A DNA stretch of 64,000 nt from contig JAKSXM010000228.1 in the NCBI GenBank assembly GCA_022575985.1, positions 1,596,140 to 1,660,139 of the forward strand. The letters are read 5' to 3'. Shown here piece by piece: positions 11,194 through 21,544 of the stretch. Within the stretch, counting starts at the first letter, position 1; the number at the start of each line of letters is the position of its first letter. The translations under genes and the position numbers were made by a program. Source of the stretch: Anagrus nilaparvatae (taxonomy: Eukaryota > Arthropoda > Insecta > Hymenoptera > Mymaridae). A model generated the notes under the pieces. That model saw only the letters and a program-made list of their open reading frames with translations, did no database searches and was not told the DNA's origin.

Positions 11194-11200
11194 CTTATAA

Positions 11201-12315
11201 AGTTCACATAATTAGTTAAGCTGCTAACTTAACTTATTTGTTCAAAATATTGCTAGGATTCCCTATATTCAACACGTGACCTTTGGCCCCTTAGAATTCT
11301 AGCATTTGCTGAATCGCATATTCTTTTCTATTTGCATAAGGACAAATTTAAAGGTTTGCTTGAATTTCAACCTGATATGTGAATTCTATTATTTTTCAAA
11401 AGTAAATTATTCTCAATTATAAATTTGCTTGTAGAAGAGATACTTTTCATATACATAATAGATCTTACTCACCTGGACCCCTTTGACTATAAACAATTTA
11501 AGTAACAAATTTTCAAACAGGAATCATTTTATTTTAGAATTTTCATAACTTATCTTTAGACTCTGAGCATAACCAAAAAAGCCTTAATAGTATTGATGTT
11601 AGGTATTTAAATAAAACTACAGAATTTAAAAAAAAAAACTTATAAAATATTTATTAAAAAATCTATTTAAAAAAGTCTTGAAAATTTGAATTAACTAAGG
11701 AAATAAGAAACATTTGTGTTTTGTAACCTTAGATCTCTTTTGAGGCAAAAATTACAGTAAAATTTTATATTATTTTTTCATTATTTGTATCATATATAAT
11801 TAAAAAAAACTAATTTTAATTCAAAACTTATAATAAAAATTATTGTATTTATGATTTTAATGTATATATTTTTACATTTTCCTATAAATAATTTATTCTT
11901 ATATTATAAACATACATAATTTTTTATTTACAAAAAAACTTGTTAGATTAAATTTTAAATCTCTTATAAACATACTAAATCTTACATTTTACGTATTTTC
12001 TAAATGTTTGAAACTTTATACTTAATAATTTTTAAAACTTTAATACTTTCATATAAAAAGTTAGAAAAAAAATCCTTAGATTTTAGCTTACATCAGTATA
12101 CTGATATATCATATATAAAATTATAAAATAGTTCATTATAAATTCATAGTAATATAAATTTTATTAATAACTTATGGTTTTGGCACAAAAATTATTTCTA
12201 TAAAAATATTAGCTACTATATTATTAAGTCTTATTTGTAAATGCAGTCATATAAATTATTTTACATTATCTTGCTTTTGAATGTATTATAAAAATATAAA
12301 AGAAGTAATTTTCCC
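11201..12315. other. AT-rich intergenic sequence
   Basis: This lies between the LINE and the 3' end of the ankyrin gene on the minus strand. No gene or repeat was recognised. A TTTATT (AATAAA on the minus strand) at about 12160, some 155 bp past the ankyrin gene's stop, is a possible poly-A signal. Confidence 0.5.
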
Positions 12316-15300
12316 TCAAATGTTCTTTAATCTTTTGTACGTAACCATGCCTTGATAAATTTCGATTATTTTTGCTATTCTAGGGCGATCATATTTTTCA
12401 GCAATTTGGCGCCAAGTCATTCCTTTGCATTTTCGACATTCTTCACTACTTGGTTGTAATAACTGATCCAATAGATTTTTTTCGTCTGCATGATTTAGCA
12501 ATAATCTTACAACGTCTTCATGTCCTCTTGCTATGGAAATATGAAGAGTATTTCCAAAACACTTGTCATTTTCTAATATATTAGCTCCATGGGCCAACAA
12601 TTGTCTAATATTTTCAATTAATGTTTCATTCATCTCCTCTAAATTAACTAAAGTTACAAGAGGAGTCAAATTAGAATCATGATGTCTCAAATCTGGGTCA
12701 GTTTTCTTATCCAAAAACAGTTTTAAGAAATAACAGCCATATGTGAGAATATTATGAAAAGCTTTTGCAGTGATTTTAATTTTTTTATCATCCAACAAAA
12801 TACTTACAAGTCTCTCTCTATGTTCTTTGTGAGAATCAATAATATTACAAGCACATTCCAAGGCTGTCACTCCTTTTTCACTAATTAAACTTAAATCAAA
12901 ACCATTCCTTATTAAATATTCTATTATTTTTATGTTTCCCATTTGACATGCTATGTGACCAATCAAACCATATTTTGTTTCTTCATTCAACATTTTTTTT
13001 CTTTTATTCTTAGGTAATTCAGAAACATATTTTTTTAAACTTTTAAAGTCATCAAATTTTATAGCCACGACGATTTTTTCTTTAATGCATTTTGAAAAAG
13101 GTATCAACATTTTATAAGCTGTTTTATTGGTTGTATATTTTTTGGCTCCTAAAATTAAAGGTGTGTAACCTTCATTTTCAGTGATGGTAAAATCTGCCTT
13201 TCTATCTATTAATAAATTTAAAGATTTATGATCAGAATTTACAACAGCATAATGAGCTGCTGTATATCCTCTAACATAATCTTTAATATTTATATCTGCT
13301 CCATGATCTAATAACAACTTTAAAATCTGATAATAATATCCTAAATTATCTATTTCCATTTTTTGTGGCGATGTATACTTATTTACTCTCATGTTGTTAT
13401 CTTGAACCAATTTTGAATACTGGAATCCATTAAGAAAATTTTGATCTCGGGAATCGATATTGAATCTGCTATTTGCCTGTGATATGCAATGAACAGGGGC
13501 ATAGCCTTTGTACATTACTTTAAAATTATATTCAGAACGTGGCCTTGCAAATACTTGTTTTAGTAAATCAATATCTCTGTGCTTGTAAATAGCTAATGTT
13601 ACTAATGTTCCGTTAATTATCTTTTCAAAAGTATTTTCATTTTTGATTTTTTTTAGAAAATCATTCAGGTTTTCATTAAAATTTGATTTATTTTCTTTTA
13701 TAAAGTATTCTTTCAAATGTTCTTCTGTAATTACTAGCAATCTGTAACCTAGCAAATTGTATAATTCTGCTTTAAATAATGCAACATTTATATCATTATC
13801 ACATTTAACTAAAATTCCCGATTTACTTTCAAAATCCATTCCGATCTCTACAAGTGGACCAAAAAATCCTTCAATAGTTACATTGAAATTCTCTTGAATA
13901 TTTTGTATTTCATCCAGTTTAATAACAATAGTTTCTAAATCCATAAATACGGATTTACCTAAACTTTTTACTGATTTTATGTATGCATCAAAATATGGTT
14001 TAAAATTTTGATTAAATTCAAATAATTCATTAATCAATTCTTGAATTTCGTGTTCTTTGTTATCGAAAGCGATCTCAAGCTGTTTAAGAATTAAACATTG
14101 AATATCTAGTTTTGCATTATAGTTATTATTTTTAATATTTTCTTTAGCTTTATTTATTTCTGAAAGTAAAATAGCTAAATAATTTTGACTGTCGTAAGCT
14201 CTAGCCCCATCTTCATTTATATGTAAATTTAGCTTATCATTACCAAAGAATCTAAATATTGAGCCTGCTTCATTAATAGTAAAATCATGCATCAAACCAT
14301 TTCTTACCCATTTCAAAAATTCAAATTCAAGTTGTAATTTAGGCGTGGAGTAACTTAAAAATGATACATTTTTATAATGCATTATGTTTCTTATAGTTTG
14401 CCCTATTACAAGAAAGTGATAAAGGTGAAAATAGTGCATTTCGGGTTGTGAATAGGCTTCCCGTATAAGCTGATATGAATTTTTGTTAATATCAACTATG
14501 TTATTTAATTTAATTTTCTCTAAGGAAGATGTTAATAAATTAAATTGTTTTTCAATGTAAAATAAATCGTAGTTTGGTTCTGACTTATCAAATTCCGTTT
14601 CATTGTCTCCTTGACTTTTAGATTTAAAACTTTCAAAACATGGTACTGGGTTACTAGGATCTTTTATTTTTGAATAATTGGGTTTACTTATTTCTTTGAT
14701 TTTTTCGTCGAGTTCATTAAAAATTTGATATTTAGCTTCAATTTTTTGACGATTAAGTTGTACTTCATCGTGGTTTTTATACAATGCACTTTTTAGTCCT
14801 GTACATGATTTAATTTTTCCATTCTTAGACTGATTTAAAATTAATTCATCTTTAAATATTAACTTAAATAGTTCTTCCAAGGTATAGTTTAAAGGAACTG
14901 GAAGTTTGCCAAGTAAAATATCGTTGAACATATTAAATTTCTGGGCCGCGTTCTCCCTTTTAGTTTTAGGTATAGCTTGCTTTACAATTTCTAAAATTTG
15001 ATCCATTTTCTGCTTATCTTTAGACAAATAGCAAGCAGATGGAGTAAAAACTTCTTTATTTTCAGGATCAGTAGTTTCTGGTCTTGGAAGCCACATTTTT
15101 TCGATTTCACTCTTCAATGTATTATTTAAAAAATCTTGAATATCTTTAAATATTTTTTCTTCAAACTGTACACAATCGATGAAACTATCTGCATAATTCA
15201 ATTCGTCTAAATGATGCAATGTATTTCTTAGTTCTTTTAGTTCCATAAATGGTATTTTATCGTTTCTTTTTCTTGTTTGATCAGAAAATTTTTTAACTAT

Positions 15301-16158
15301 TTCACCAATCATAAAACTTATCGCACATATAGCAGCTCGTCCTCTTTCAGTACCAGCATCAAAACTATTTGATTCATTTATCATTTTTAAAATTTTTAAT
15401 TGCCTTTCATTATCTAATTCTACCTCTATTATTTTTCTTATATTAGCTAGCCCCCTGGTTTTATAGTCATCATTATGAAGAAATTTTAGATCTCCTGTAT
15501 TAGGAAATATTTTTAAATAATTGCTTATATCGGCTGTTAATGTTTCTTCTATTTTTGCAGATTTATAGGTTGTCTTTGAGTTTTGTATCTGATTTACTTT
15601 TATTATATATTCTATGCTTAATATGATTTCATCAATATCCATTTTAAAAGCTGATACATAGTTTTCATAAAAAATTTCATTTTTTTTTTCTTCACTTCCT
15701 AACGAGTGGCAAATTTTTTCTAAATCATCCCAAGGAAAAGCTTTGAAATAATTTTTAATGCCATTGCCTGCTCTAGATAACAAGCTTATCGTAGTCGAAA
15801 TTGTTTTGTAGAGGCTTAATATATTAGATTCTGACAACTTTTGTTTTTCAGCATTCTGGTTTTTATCAATTAATCGTAAACTTCCAAGATCGTATTTCGA
15901 TAAAAGTTGAATTCCAGGATTGATTAAAGTTTTTTTAATTTGATTAAGACATCTAATAATTGTTCTTAATCTGATAATATCAATTGCATTGACTAAAGTA
16001 TGATACTCCTGTATGTCATCTACATTGATGGCATTATTTTCATTTCCTAAGCTAATATTTTTCATTTCTTTAAGTAAATCAATATACCATAGAATACCCT
16101 GAATGTCTGTATTAATATGTAAATCTTGTAAGTCCTCCTCTTGGTTAGTAGTATCCAT
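12316..16158 (-). CDS. Large protein with an HEPN-like motif region and C-terminal ankyrin repeats
   Basis: This is an intronless ORF of 1280 codons. The ATG at 16158 has a favourable context (aaaATGG) and the stop is TGA at 12316-12318. Residues 1 to about 850 are mostly alpha-helical-looking and match no family I recognise. They include a conserved AFPW block near 140, an E-L-R-N-T-L-H-H motif (R311) and a V-R-N-G-L-M-H-D motif (R619, H624). The latter fits the RX4H motif of HEPN domains, many of which are RNases. From about 880 to 1240 come degenerate ankyrin repeats (LLLDHGADINIKD near 949, GHIACQMGNIKIIEYLI, LLAHGANI, GNTLHISIARGHEDVVRLLL). No signal peptide or membrane segment is evident, so a cytosolic or nuclear site is likely. 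The paralogue at 49904-52192 shares the N-terminal region. An HEPN-ankyrin layout recalls RNase L, but there is no kinase-like domain. Function is unproven. Confidence 0.85.
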   Translation of the reverse strand: MDTTNQEEDLQDLHINTDIQGILWYIDLLKEMKNISLGNENNAINVDDIQEYHTLVNAIDIIRLRTIIRCLNQIKKTLINPGIQLLSKYDLGSLRLIDKNQNAEKQKLSESNILSLYKTISTTISLLSRAGNGIKNYFKAFPWDDLEKICHSLGSEEKKNEIFYENYVSAFKMDIDEIILSIEYIIKVNQIQNSKTTYKSAKIEETLTADISNYLKIFPNTGDLKFLHNDDYKTRGLANIRKIIEVELDNERQLKILKMINESNSFDAGTERGRAAICAISFMIGEIVKKFSDQTRKRNDKIPFMELKELRNTLHHLDELNYADSFIDCVQFEEKIFKDIQDFLNNTLKSEIEKMWLPRPETTDPENKEVFTPSACYLSKDKQKMDQILEIVKQAIPKTKRENAAQKFNMFNDILLGKLPVPLNYTLEELFKLIFKDELILNQSKNGKIKSCTGLKSALYKNHDEVQLNRQKIEAKYQIFNELDEKIKEISKPNYSKIKDPSNPVPCFESFKSKSQGDNETEFDKSEPNYDLFYIEKQFNLLTSSLEKIKLNNIVDINKNSYQLIREAYSQPEMHYFHLYHFLVIGQTIRNIMHYKNVSFLSYSTPKLQLEFEFLKWVRNGLMHDFTINEAGSIFRFFGNDKLNLHINEDGARAYDSQNYLAILLSEINKAKENIKNNNYNAKLDIQCLILKQLEIAFDNKEHEIQELINELFEFNQNFKPYFDAYIKSVKSLGKSVFMDLETIVIKLDEIQNIQENFNVTIEGFFGPLVEIGMDFESKSGILVKCDNDINVALFKAELYNLLGYRLLVITEEHLKEYFIKENKSNFNENLNDFLKKIKNENTFEKIINGTLVTLAIYKHRDIDLLKQVFARPRSEYNFKVMYKGYAPVHCISQANSRFNIDSRDQNFLNGFQYSKLVQDNNMRVNKYTSPQKMEIDNLGYYYQILKLLLDHGADINIKDYVRGYTAAHYAVVNSDHKSLNLLIDRKADFTITENEGYTPLILGAKKYTTNKTAYKMLIPFSKCIKEKIVVAIKFDDFKSLKKYVSELPKNKRKKMLNEETKYGLIGHIACQMGNIKIIEYLIRNGFDLSLISEKGVTALECACNIIDSHKEHRERLVSILLDDKKIKITAKAFHNILTYGCYFLKLFLDKKTDPDLRHHDSNLTPLVTLVNLEEMNETLIENIRQLLAHGANILENDKCFGNTLHISIARGHEDVVRLLLNHADEKNLLDQLLQPSSEECRKCKGMTWRQIAEKYDRPRIAKIIEIYQGMVTYKRLKNI

Positions 16159-17081
16159 TTTCGTTTTTAATTCAATATTGGCTTGAATAGAAAAATTTTT
16201 TACCTTTTTGAATCCTAGTAATCAAAGCCTTGATTATTTTTACCTGAAAATTGAAAATTATTTAATTAGTATTATTCATAATTATTTAAATTAAATTTAT
16301 TTAATTTTATTATTTTAGTTTTTATAATTATTGGACGCAAAAAATTCTTATGACTTCAGTAACAAAATCTAGTATCCAGGTTTAAATAATAATTTTATCT
16401 CTAATCTGTAGTTAACAAAGACTCACTATAGGATAATTTTTAATTGAATTAATCGTTTTTATTTGCAAATGAAATTGCATAGGTATACAAAATTACATAG
16501 GTATATAGTAATCGTATTTTATCGATCGCATCGTATTGCAATTCTATTTTTATAAATGAGTAAAATAATTTATCAGCCAGGATAGGCATCGATAGGTTTA
16601 AAATTTTAAAATTTCACGACTTTCTAAACTATTTTTTTAAAATGATAAATTTAATTCAAATATATCAAAAAAATAATTAGCGCCACCAAAAAAAAGCATA
16701 CGATATAGGTTGAATTTCCATCATTTAGTAATATAAAAATCTGTAATCGTACATGAGTTTTCCAAAACTCGTGTTCTGTGTTACCAACTTTATTTAAATA
16801 ACACTATAACGGTATGACAAAAAACCACAAAATACTAGAAAACGGAAAGCGAGAATTCCGCCCCAGAAAGACTTAAAGCGACAAATAGTCAAAATAAATT
16901 GTATTTTGGGCATTTTTTAAAATTTTATAAAATATAATTAAGTTGGTAAGGCAGATATTTCCATAGAAACCTGTGTTATCAATAATATAACTGGGTGAAA
17001 TAGTGCACGCAGAATCAAAAGATGGCGTGGTAAAAGTGCAAATTTAAGTGTGTGTGTGTGTCTGTGTGTACTCATAACCCA
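16159..17081. other. Upstream region of the ankyrin gene, AT-rich
   Basis: No second gene was seen. Directly 5' of the minus-strand ATG, the coding strand contains a caggta motif near 16238-16243 that could be a splice donor of a 5' UTR intron, but this is weak. A gt microsatellite lies at 17049-17070. The ORF at 16938-17156 overlaps that microsatellite and the adjoining MITE and is not a gene. Confidence 0.4.
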
Positions 17082-17482
17082 CACAGCACAAAACCTTTTC
17101 AAAACGTTTTTGGAACGTTTCAAATGTCCGCTTGGTTTTTGGCCAATTGCTAGCAAACTAAGAGAGCTATGATACCCTGCCTTTTGATAAAATGTAGTTC
17201 AATCTTTAAGGAAGGTGTACAACTTGGTCAGAGCAGTTAGCTTATTGAAGTTTTCGTGTAATCGAATTTACAAAAAAAATATGCATTTTCGTTCAAAATT
17301 CGATTACACGAAAACTTGGATAAGCTAAGTGCTCTAACCAAGTTGTACACCTTCCTTAAAGATTGAGCTAGATTTTATCAAAGGCAGGGTATCATAGCTC
17401 TCTTAGTTTGCTAGCAATTGGCCAAAAACCAAGCGGACATTTAAAACGTTCCAGAAACGTTTTGAAAAGGTTTTGTGCTGTG
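17082..17482. mobile_element. MITE, 401 bp, CACAGCACAAAACC termini
   Basis: This is a near-perfect hairpin with arms of about 190 bp. cacagcacaaaaccttttc at 17082 is mirrored by gaaaaggttttgtgctgtg ending at 17482. The inner arms include caagttgtacaccttcctt and its complement, and the loop is short. The high arm identity suggests a young element or a recently formed palindrome. Confidence 0.9.
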
Positions 17483-17729
17483 AGGGAAGGGAAAATTTTT
17501 AGCAACCTACCCTTATAAACTTGTTACATTAAATGTACTGAATTTCTTTCATTGTAATAATGTGATAACTAAACAATACCTTATGCCCATACGCAAAAGC
17601 TAAGTATCAGGGTTATTTTCATTTTTAAAGGGCTAGCTTTCGTGTTAAAAACTGCGAGAGTGAGAGAGACATACTAATGCAGATTTCAATAGGCTTTCTG
17701 TTTTATCGACTTCTAGGGATAAAGTTAAA
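17483..17729. other. Spacer
   Basis: AT-rich sequence between the MITE and repeat Q copy B. Nothing specific was seen. Confidence 0.4.
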
Positions 17730-17907
17730 TTTACCAACTGTGACGCCAATATTATAGATTTTTTTAAATAAATTAAATTAATATATAATAAAATACAATA
17801 CAATTTTTTTTTTCAATATTATAAACTAATTATAGTTATTTAATCATATTTTATTAACTGAAATTATTGTATTGCCATATACCAAAGATATTCATAACCT
17901 CATATTC

Positions 17908-19284
17908 CAGGGGCGTAGCCAGGGGGAGGGCGAAGGGGGCGATCGCCCCCTCCAAAGGCCTGGGGCGCCAAATATATAAGGGCGCAAAATTCGTATTTGC
18001 GATACTTGCGTTTAATTTATTATGAAAAATATTTTAAATATTATAAAACTTTGATATCTTTTTATAATCAGGGTCCAAGATTTAGGAAGATTATCAACAA
18101 AAAAAAAATTATTTTAGATGGTAAATATTATGATCCCACAAAAAAAATTTAATGTCTAGTAAATAGAAATTATTTCAAAATTTTTTTTTTTTTTTAATTT
18201 TTTTTGTCATATGGCGGATGTTTGAAGAAATATATTGAAATTTATATGTGCTTGTTCTCAGAAATAGATTTTGATATGTTGTGAAGTAATAAAATTGTAG
18301 TTGAAATTGACCAGAAAAGGGATATATGTATACATTGGTTCATGTATTAATAGTAGTATTATTTCAATTGCTTTATCTTATAAACATTTTTTTTAGCATT
18401 AAAAAATAAATTTATGAGTTTAGGACGCAGCTGTGATTTTTAAGTTAGATTTTTTTTTCATGATCTTGGAAGTATATTGTTTGGATTTATTTAAAAAAAG
18501 TGTGCCTGTAAGCATCTCAATTTTCCCATTTAAATAATATGGGAATTTTTACTTTTCAGCTTTCTAATGTTTTACAAAGCTTGCAAAATGTTTTGAAAAG
18601 CTGCTAATCGATGGAAAGTAGTATTTAAATATATAAAAAACGTTACCCAACCTTAAGCAGCCAAAAAAATATTTTTAAATCGATTTTATGGGTAATAAAC
18701 GTAAAAAAAATCCCCATTAAAATAACATAGCTTCATGTAATTTAAATGGAGCATTTTTTTACGTTTATTACCGGTAAAGCCGCTTTAGAAATATTTTTTT
18801 TAGCTACTAGAGGTTGGGTATCGTTTTTTATATGTTTAAATAGTACTTTCCATCCAATACCAGCTTTTCAAAACATTCTGCAAGCGCTGTAAAAAATTAG
18901 AAAGCTGGAAATTCAAAATTCCCATGTTATTTAAATGGGGAAATTGAGCTGCTTACAGGCATGCTTTTTTGAAAAGTAAAAACAAAACCTTTAGAGCTGG
19001 GGACTTTTTATGACCAAAAGTTCACGAGAAAACCCGGGAAGCCAAGTTTTTCTTAAAACTGCAATTTTAGGTCCACTCTAATGTACATATACTATACACC
19101 ATTGAATAAAGGCTAAATTAAGGGCAAACTTGGACAAAAATCCTCCAGAAATGAACAATTGTGGAATGTGTTGGTTTTGGGCTAATTTGAAAAAAATTTT
19201 AGGGCGCCGTAAGCCTATTTTTGGGGCGCCTGACTAAAAATTTTAAATCGCCCCCTCCAAAACCAATTTCTGGCTACGCCCCTG
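17908..19284. mobile_element. hAT-like non-autonomous DNA transposon
   Basis: The inverted termini are caggggcgtagccag at 17908 and ctggctacgcccctg at 19270-19284, followed inward by gccccctcc-rich segments on both sides (gatcgccccctccaaagg against aaatcgccccctccaaaac). CAGGGGCGTAGCC termini are typical of some hAT elements. tattc immediately outside both ends is a possible 5-bp direct repeat; an 8-bp duplication, expected for hAT, is not seen. The interior holds a palindrome related to family P1 and no transposase. Confidence 0.85.
18490..18975. repeat. Internal palindrome of the hAT-like element, related to family P1
   Basis: The arms are inverted: catttaaataatatgggaat at 18527 against attcccatgttatttaaatg near 18918, and agctttctaat against attagaaagct. 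The right flank (ttttatgaccaaaagttc and ggaagcc) resembles the end of the P1 foldback at 44555-44590. So a P1-like palindrome forms the body of the hAT-like element. Confidence 0.65.
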
Positions 19285-20560
19285 TATTCACATTTAAATG
19301 TTTAAGATGACTCACTTTTTGAAGATGCCAATTTTTTTTTACAAGTATCTATAAATTAAATATTTTTCTAATATAAAATTTAATATTAGAAAAATCAGTC
19401 TATAAATTTTGATGTAATTGTAAGATATTTATTTATAAGTATAAAAAGTTATTGGTTGATCCTTTTCTAGGAAATAAAATAGATGCTTCTTCGTTCACAG
19501 ATCAACGTCTGATTGTTACTTTTGCTTGCGAATATAATTATAATTATACTCACTTGCGAAGATGCGTAGTACGTAACGACGCATGCGTTCTTCGTACTAC
19601 GCATGTCCGTTAAAAGAATATTGTTCATTTTTTATTTATGCGCCTTGATTGAGATGATTTATATGTATATTAATTAAATGCTTCGACAACAGTTGTTGAA
19701 CTGCGTTAGAGATTCTAATTTAAATCAATTTTTTCAAAAGATTTTAACACTATATATAGTCTACAATATACTCTGCTACTTTCTGCATTAAAATTATTTA
19801 AATTTAAAATTCAATCGTACCAACTACTCAACTACTCATTCAATGAATATGCAAAAATTATTTAATTAAATCGATGAATTTTTTTCTTAATTCATGAACT
19901 CAGGTTAGCTGCTTATTTGTAGCGATCCAATAACGCACAAAAATGTTCTGGGCCTTTATAAGGTGTTTTCGGGGCGTTGAGGGCGCTCTGATGCTCCTAT
20001 TCTTATAAGAAATCTTTAAAGATTTCTTAAGGAAAAGGAACATGTCTCAGCAGCGCCCTCAACGTTCGTATGATTAATGCATATGTTAATGGGGGAAGGC
20101 CCTTCCCCTTAGTCAATATTAATTGGTTGAATTTGTTCACGTGATAATTCTTTTGCTTTGTAGCATGGAGGCTATGCTTTGTAGATTTAAAATTTTAGGT
20201 TCAGAATCTACAGTTTAGGTTAGGTAACTTGAGGTTATGTTAGGTACATTCCGGTACGGAACGATTCTAGTACGGAGAAGCATCCATTGACATATAGTAT
20301 ATGTCAATGGAAGCATCTCCATAGATTTTAGTTTTGGCAAGTTTTTTTAGGTATAGGCAGATGATGAAGGTCATTCTTTGCAAGTTATGACAAGTTTATT
20401 TAATGTATTTCTGTATGACTCATACTGTAAGAGATAAGCAATGTAATTTAATTATTACGTAATCCTTGTTGTTTGTCATTTAATTGAGTTGAGTTTTAGA
20501 GACTGTTTATAAATATTAATATATTTAAAATTATTTTTTTGATTCATTTCATATATTTAA

Positions 20561-20944
20561 TATTCATTTAATTAATTAATTTTATTTAAATTAAATTAAG
20601 TATATGTGAATTCAGCTAGGAATTTGGTTAAAGAAAATTATTGATTATGATTCATAGCTATCGATCAAATTTGAACTTATCTGCAACTAGCAATCGATAA
20701 AATAATTCTCGTAGGTGAACTAAAAAAATCTGCACAAATCTATGTCTCTTTCACTCTCATATGTATATGGTTTTACAGATTACCAATTACTATAAAATTT
20801 TCAGCGTCTTTAAAATAAAATTAACTATGGATATCAAAGGTATTTTTGGGCTGATAATGAGCGAATACACCTATGCTCTTTTTCAGCCAAGCCATAAATA
20901 TAACTGGATATAACTGATCCAATTCATGGGAAAAAAATTTTTTC
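20561..20944. other. AT-rich spacer
   Basis: No exon of the downstream ABC transporter and no clear repeat could be recognised. Confidence 0.4.
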
Positions 20945-21445
20945 TTGTTTAATAAAAATAACGAAAAAAATCACAACGCACACAGGACCAGAAAAATATG
21001 GGCGTATTACCCATTTTACTCCGGTTTTTGGGTTTACATAAGGGCTGTAAGTAAAAACGAATGGCGGTATTTAAAAAATAGTTCATTACGAGCCCGTGTC
21101 CAGAAAAGTAAAAAATGGCCCAAATCGCACGTAAATTACCATCCGAGGCGAAGCCGCAGTTGGTAAAATGCGATTTGGGTCATTCTTTATTTATGGACAA
21201 GGTTTGTATACGATTTTTCTTCGTCAGTGGCCAAAAAACACGACTTTTCCAGTCGCGCAGCGGCCGGGAAATACGTGCTTTCTGGCCGCTGACAAGAAAA
21301 AATTTTTTAGCCACGTATCTGCAAGGGAAATTATTAATTTTTACCACTTCTGAAATGAGTCCAAAAACAAATAACTATCCTGGTAGATACGTAGCTAAAA
21401 AGTTTATCCTTTTTGTAAAAATTCATGTAAATTTATACCTTTTTT
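20945..21445. repeat. Dispersed CGAGGCGAAGCCG repeat (family R), long copy
   Basis: This contains the conserved core of the family: tggcccaaatcgcacgtaaa, then ccgaggcgaagccg, then gcgatttgggtcattcttta, which folds as a hairpin. It is followed by cttcgtcagtggc and caagaaaaaatttttt. It matches copies at 27165, 31860, 32410, 45800 and 47415. It lies in the intron just upstream of the first visible ABC transporter exon. The ORFs at 20945-21453 lie in this repeat and are not genes. Confidence 0.75.
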
Positions 21446-21544
21446 TCTTCTAAAAATTTTATAACAATTATAAAAAAAAATATTTTTTTATCTAACATTT
21501 TCACCAGACTTTAAAAGTTTTCAAGCAAATATTTTTATTTTCAG

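Larger units (their letters stand above)
7054..11200 (-). mobile_element. Decayed Jockey-like non-LTR retrotransposon, split by a second element
   Basis: Read on the minus strand, the pieces follow the order of a non-LTR polyprotein: end of an AP-type endonuclease (about 11193-10993), RT linker (10781-10293), RT palm (10137-7881) and post-RT region (7865-7272). An (attt)n tract at 7057-7083, (aaat)n on the coding strand, marks the likely 3' tail. The element is interrupted at 8187-10067 by another retrotransposon. The frame is broken by stops and shifts, for example a TAA just before the Q-H-G-F motif near 10155, so it is inactive. It is AT-rich like the host genome. It belongs to the Jockey/CR1 side of the LINE tree by overall look; the exact clade is uncertain. 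Confidence 0.85.
17730..20560. repeat. Large repeat family Q, copy B, with a hAT-like insertion
   Basis: The outer parts (17730-17906 and 19287-20560) are co-linear with copy A at 3485-5000, as listed there. The middle (17908-19285) is an insertion absent from copy A. Small hairpins occur at 20010-20030 (aaatctttaaagattt) and 20281-20318 (tccattgacatatag with its complement). No coding region was recognised. Confidence 0.75.

Noticed and set aside
20945..21453. Possible upstream exons of the ABC transporter
   Set aside because: The sequence matches the dispersed family R found at several other places and shows no ABC motif.
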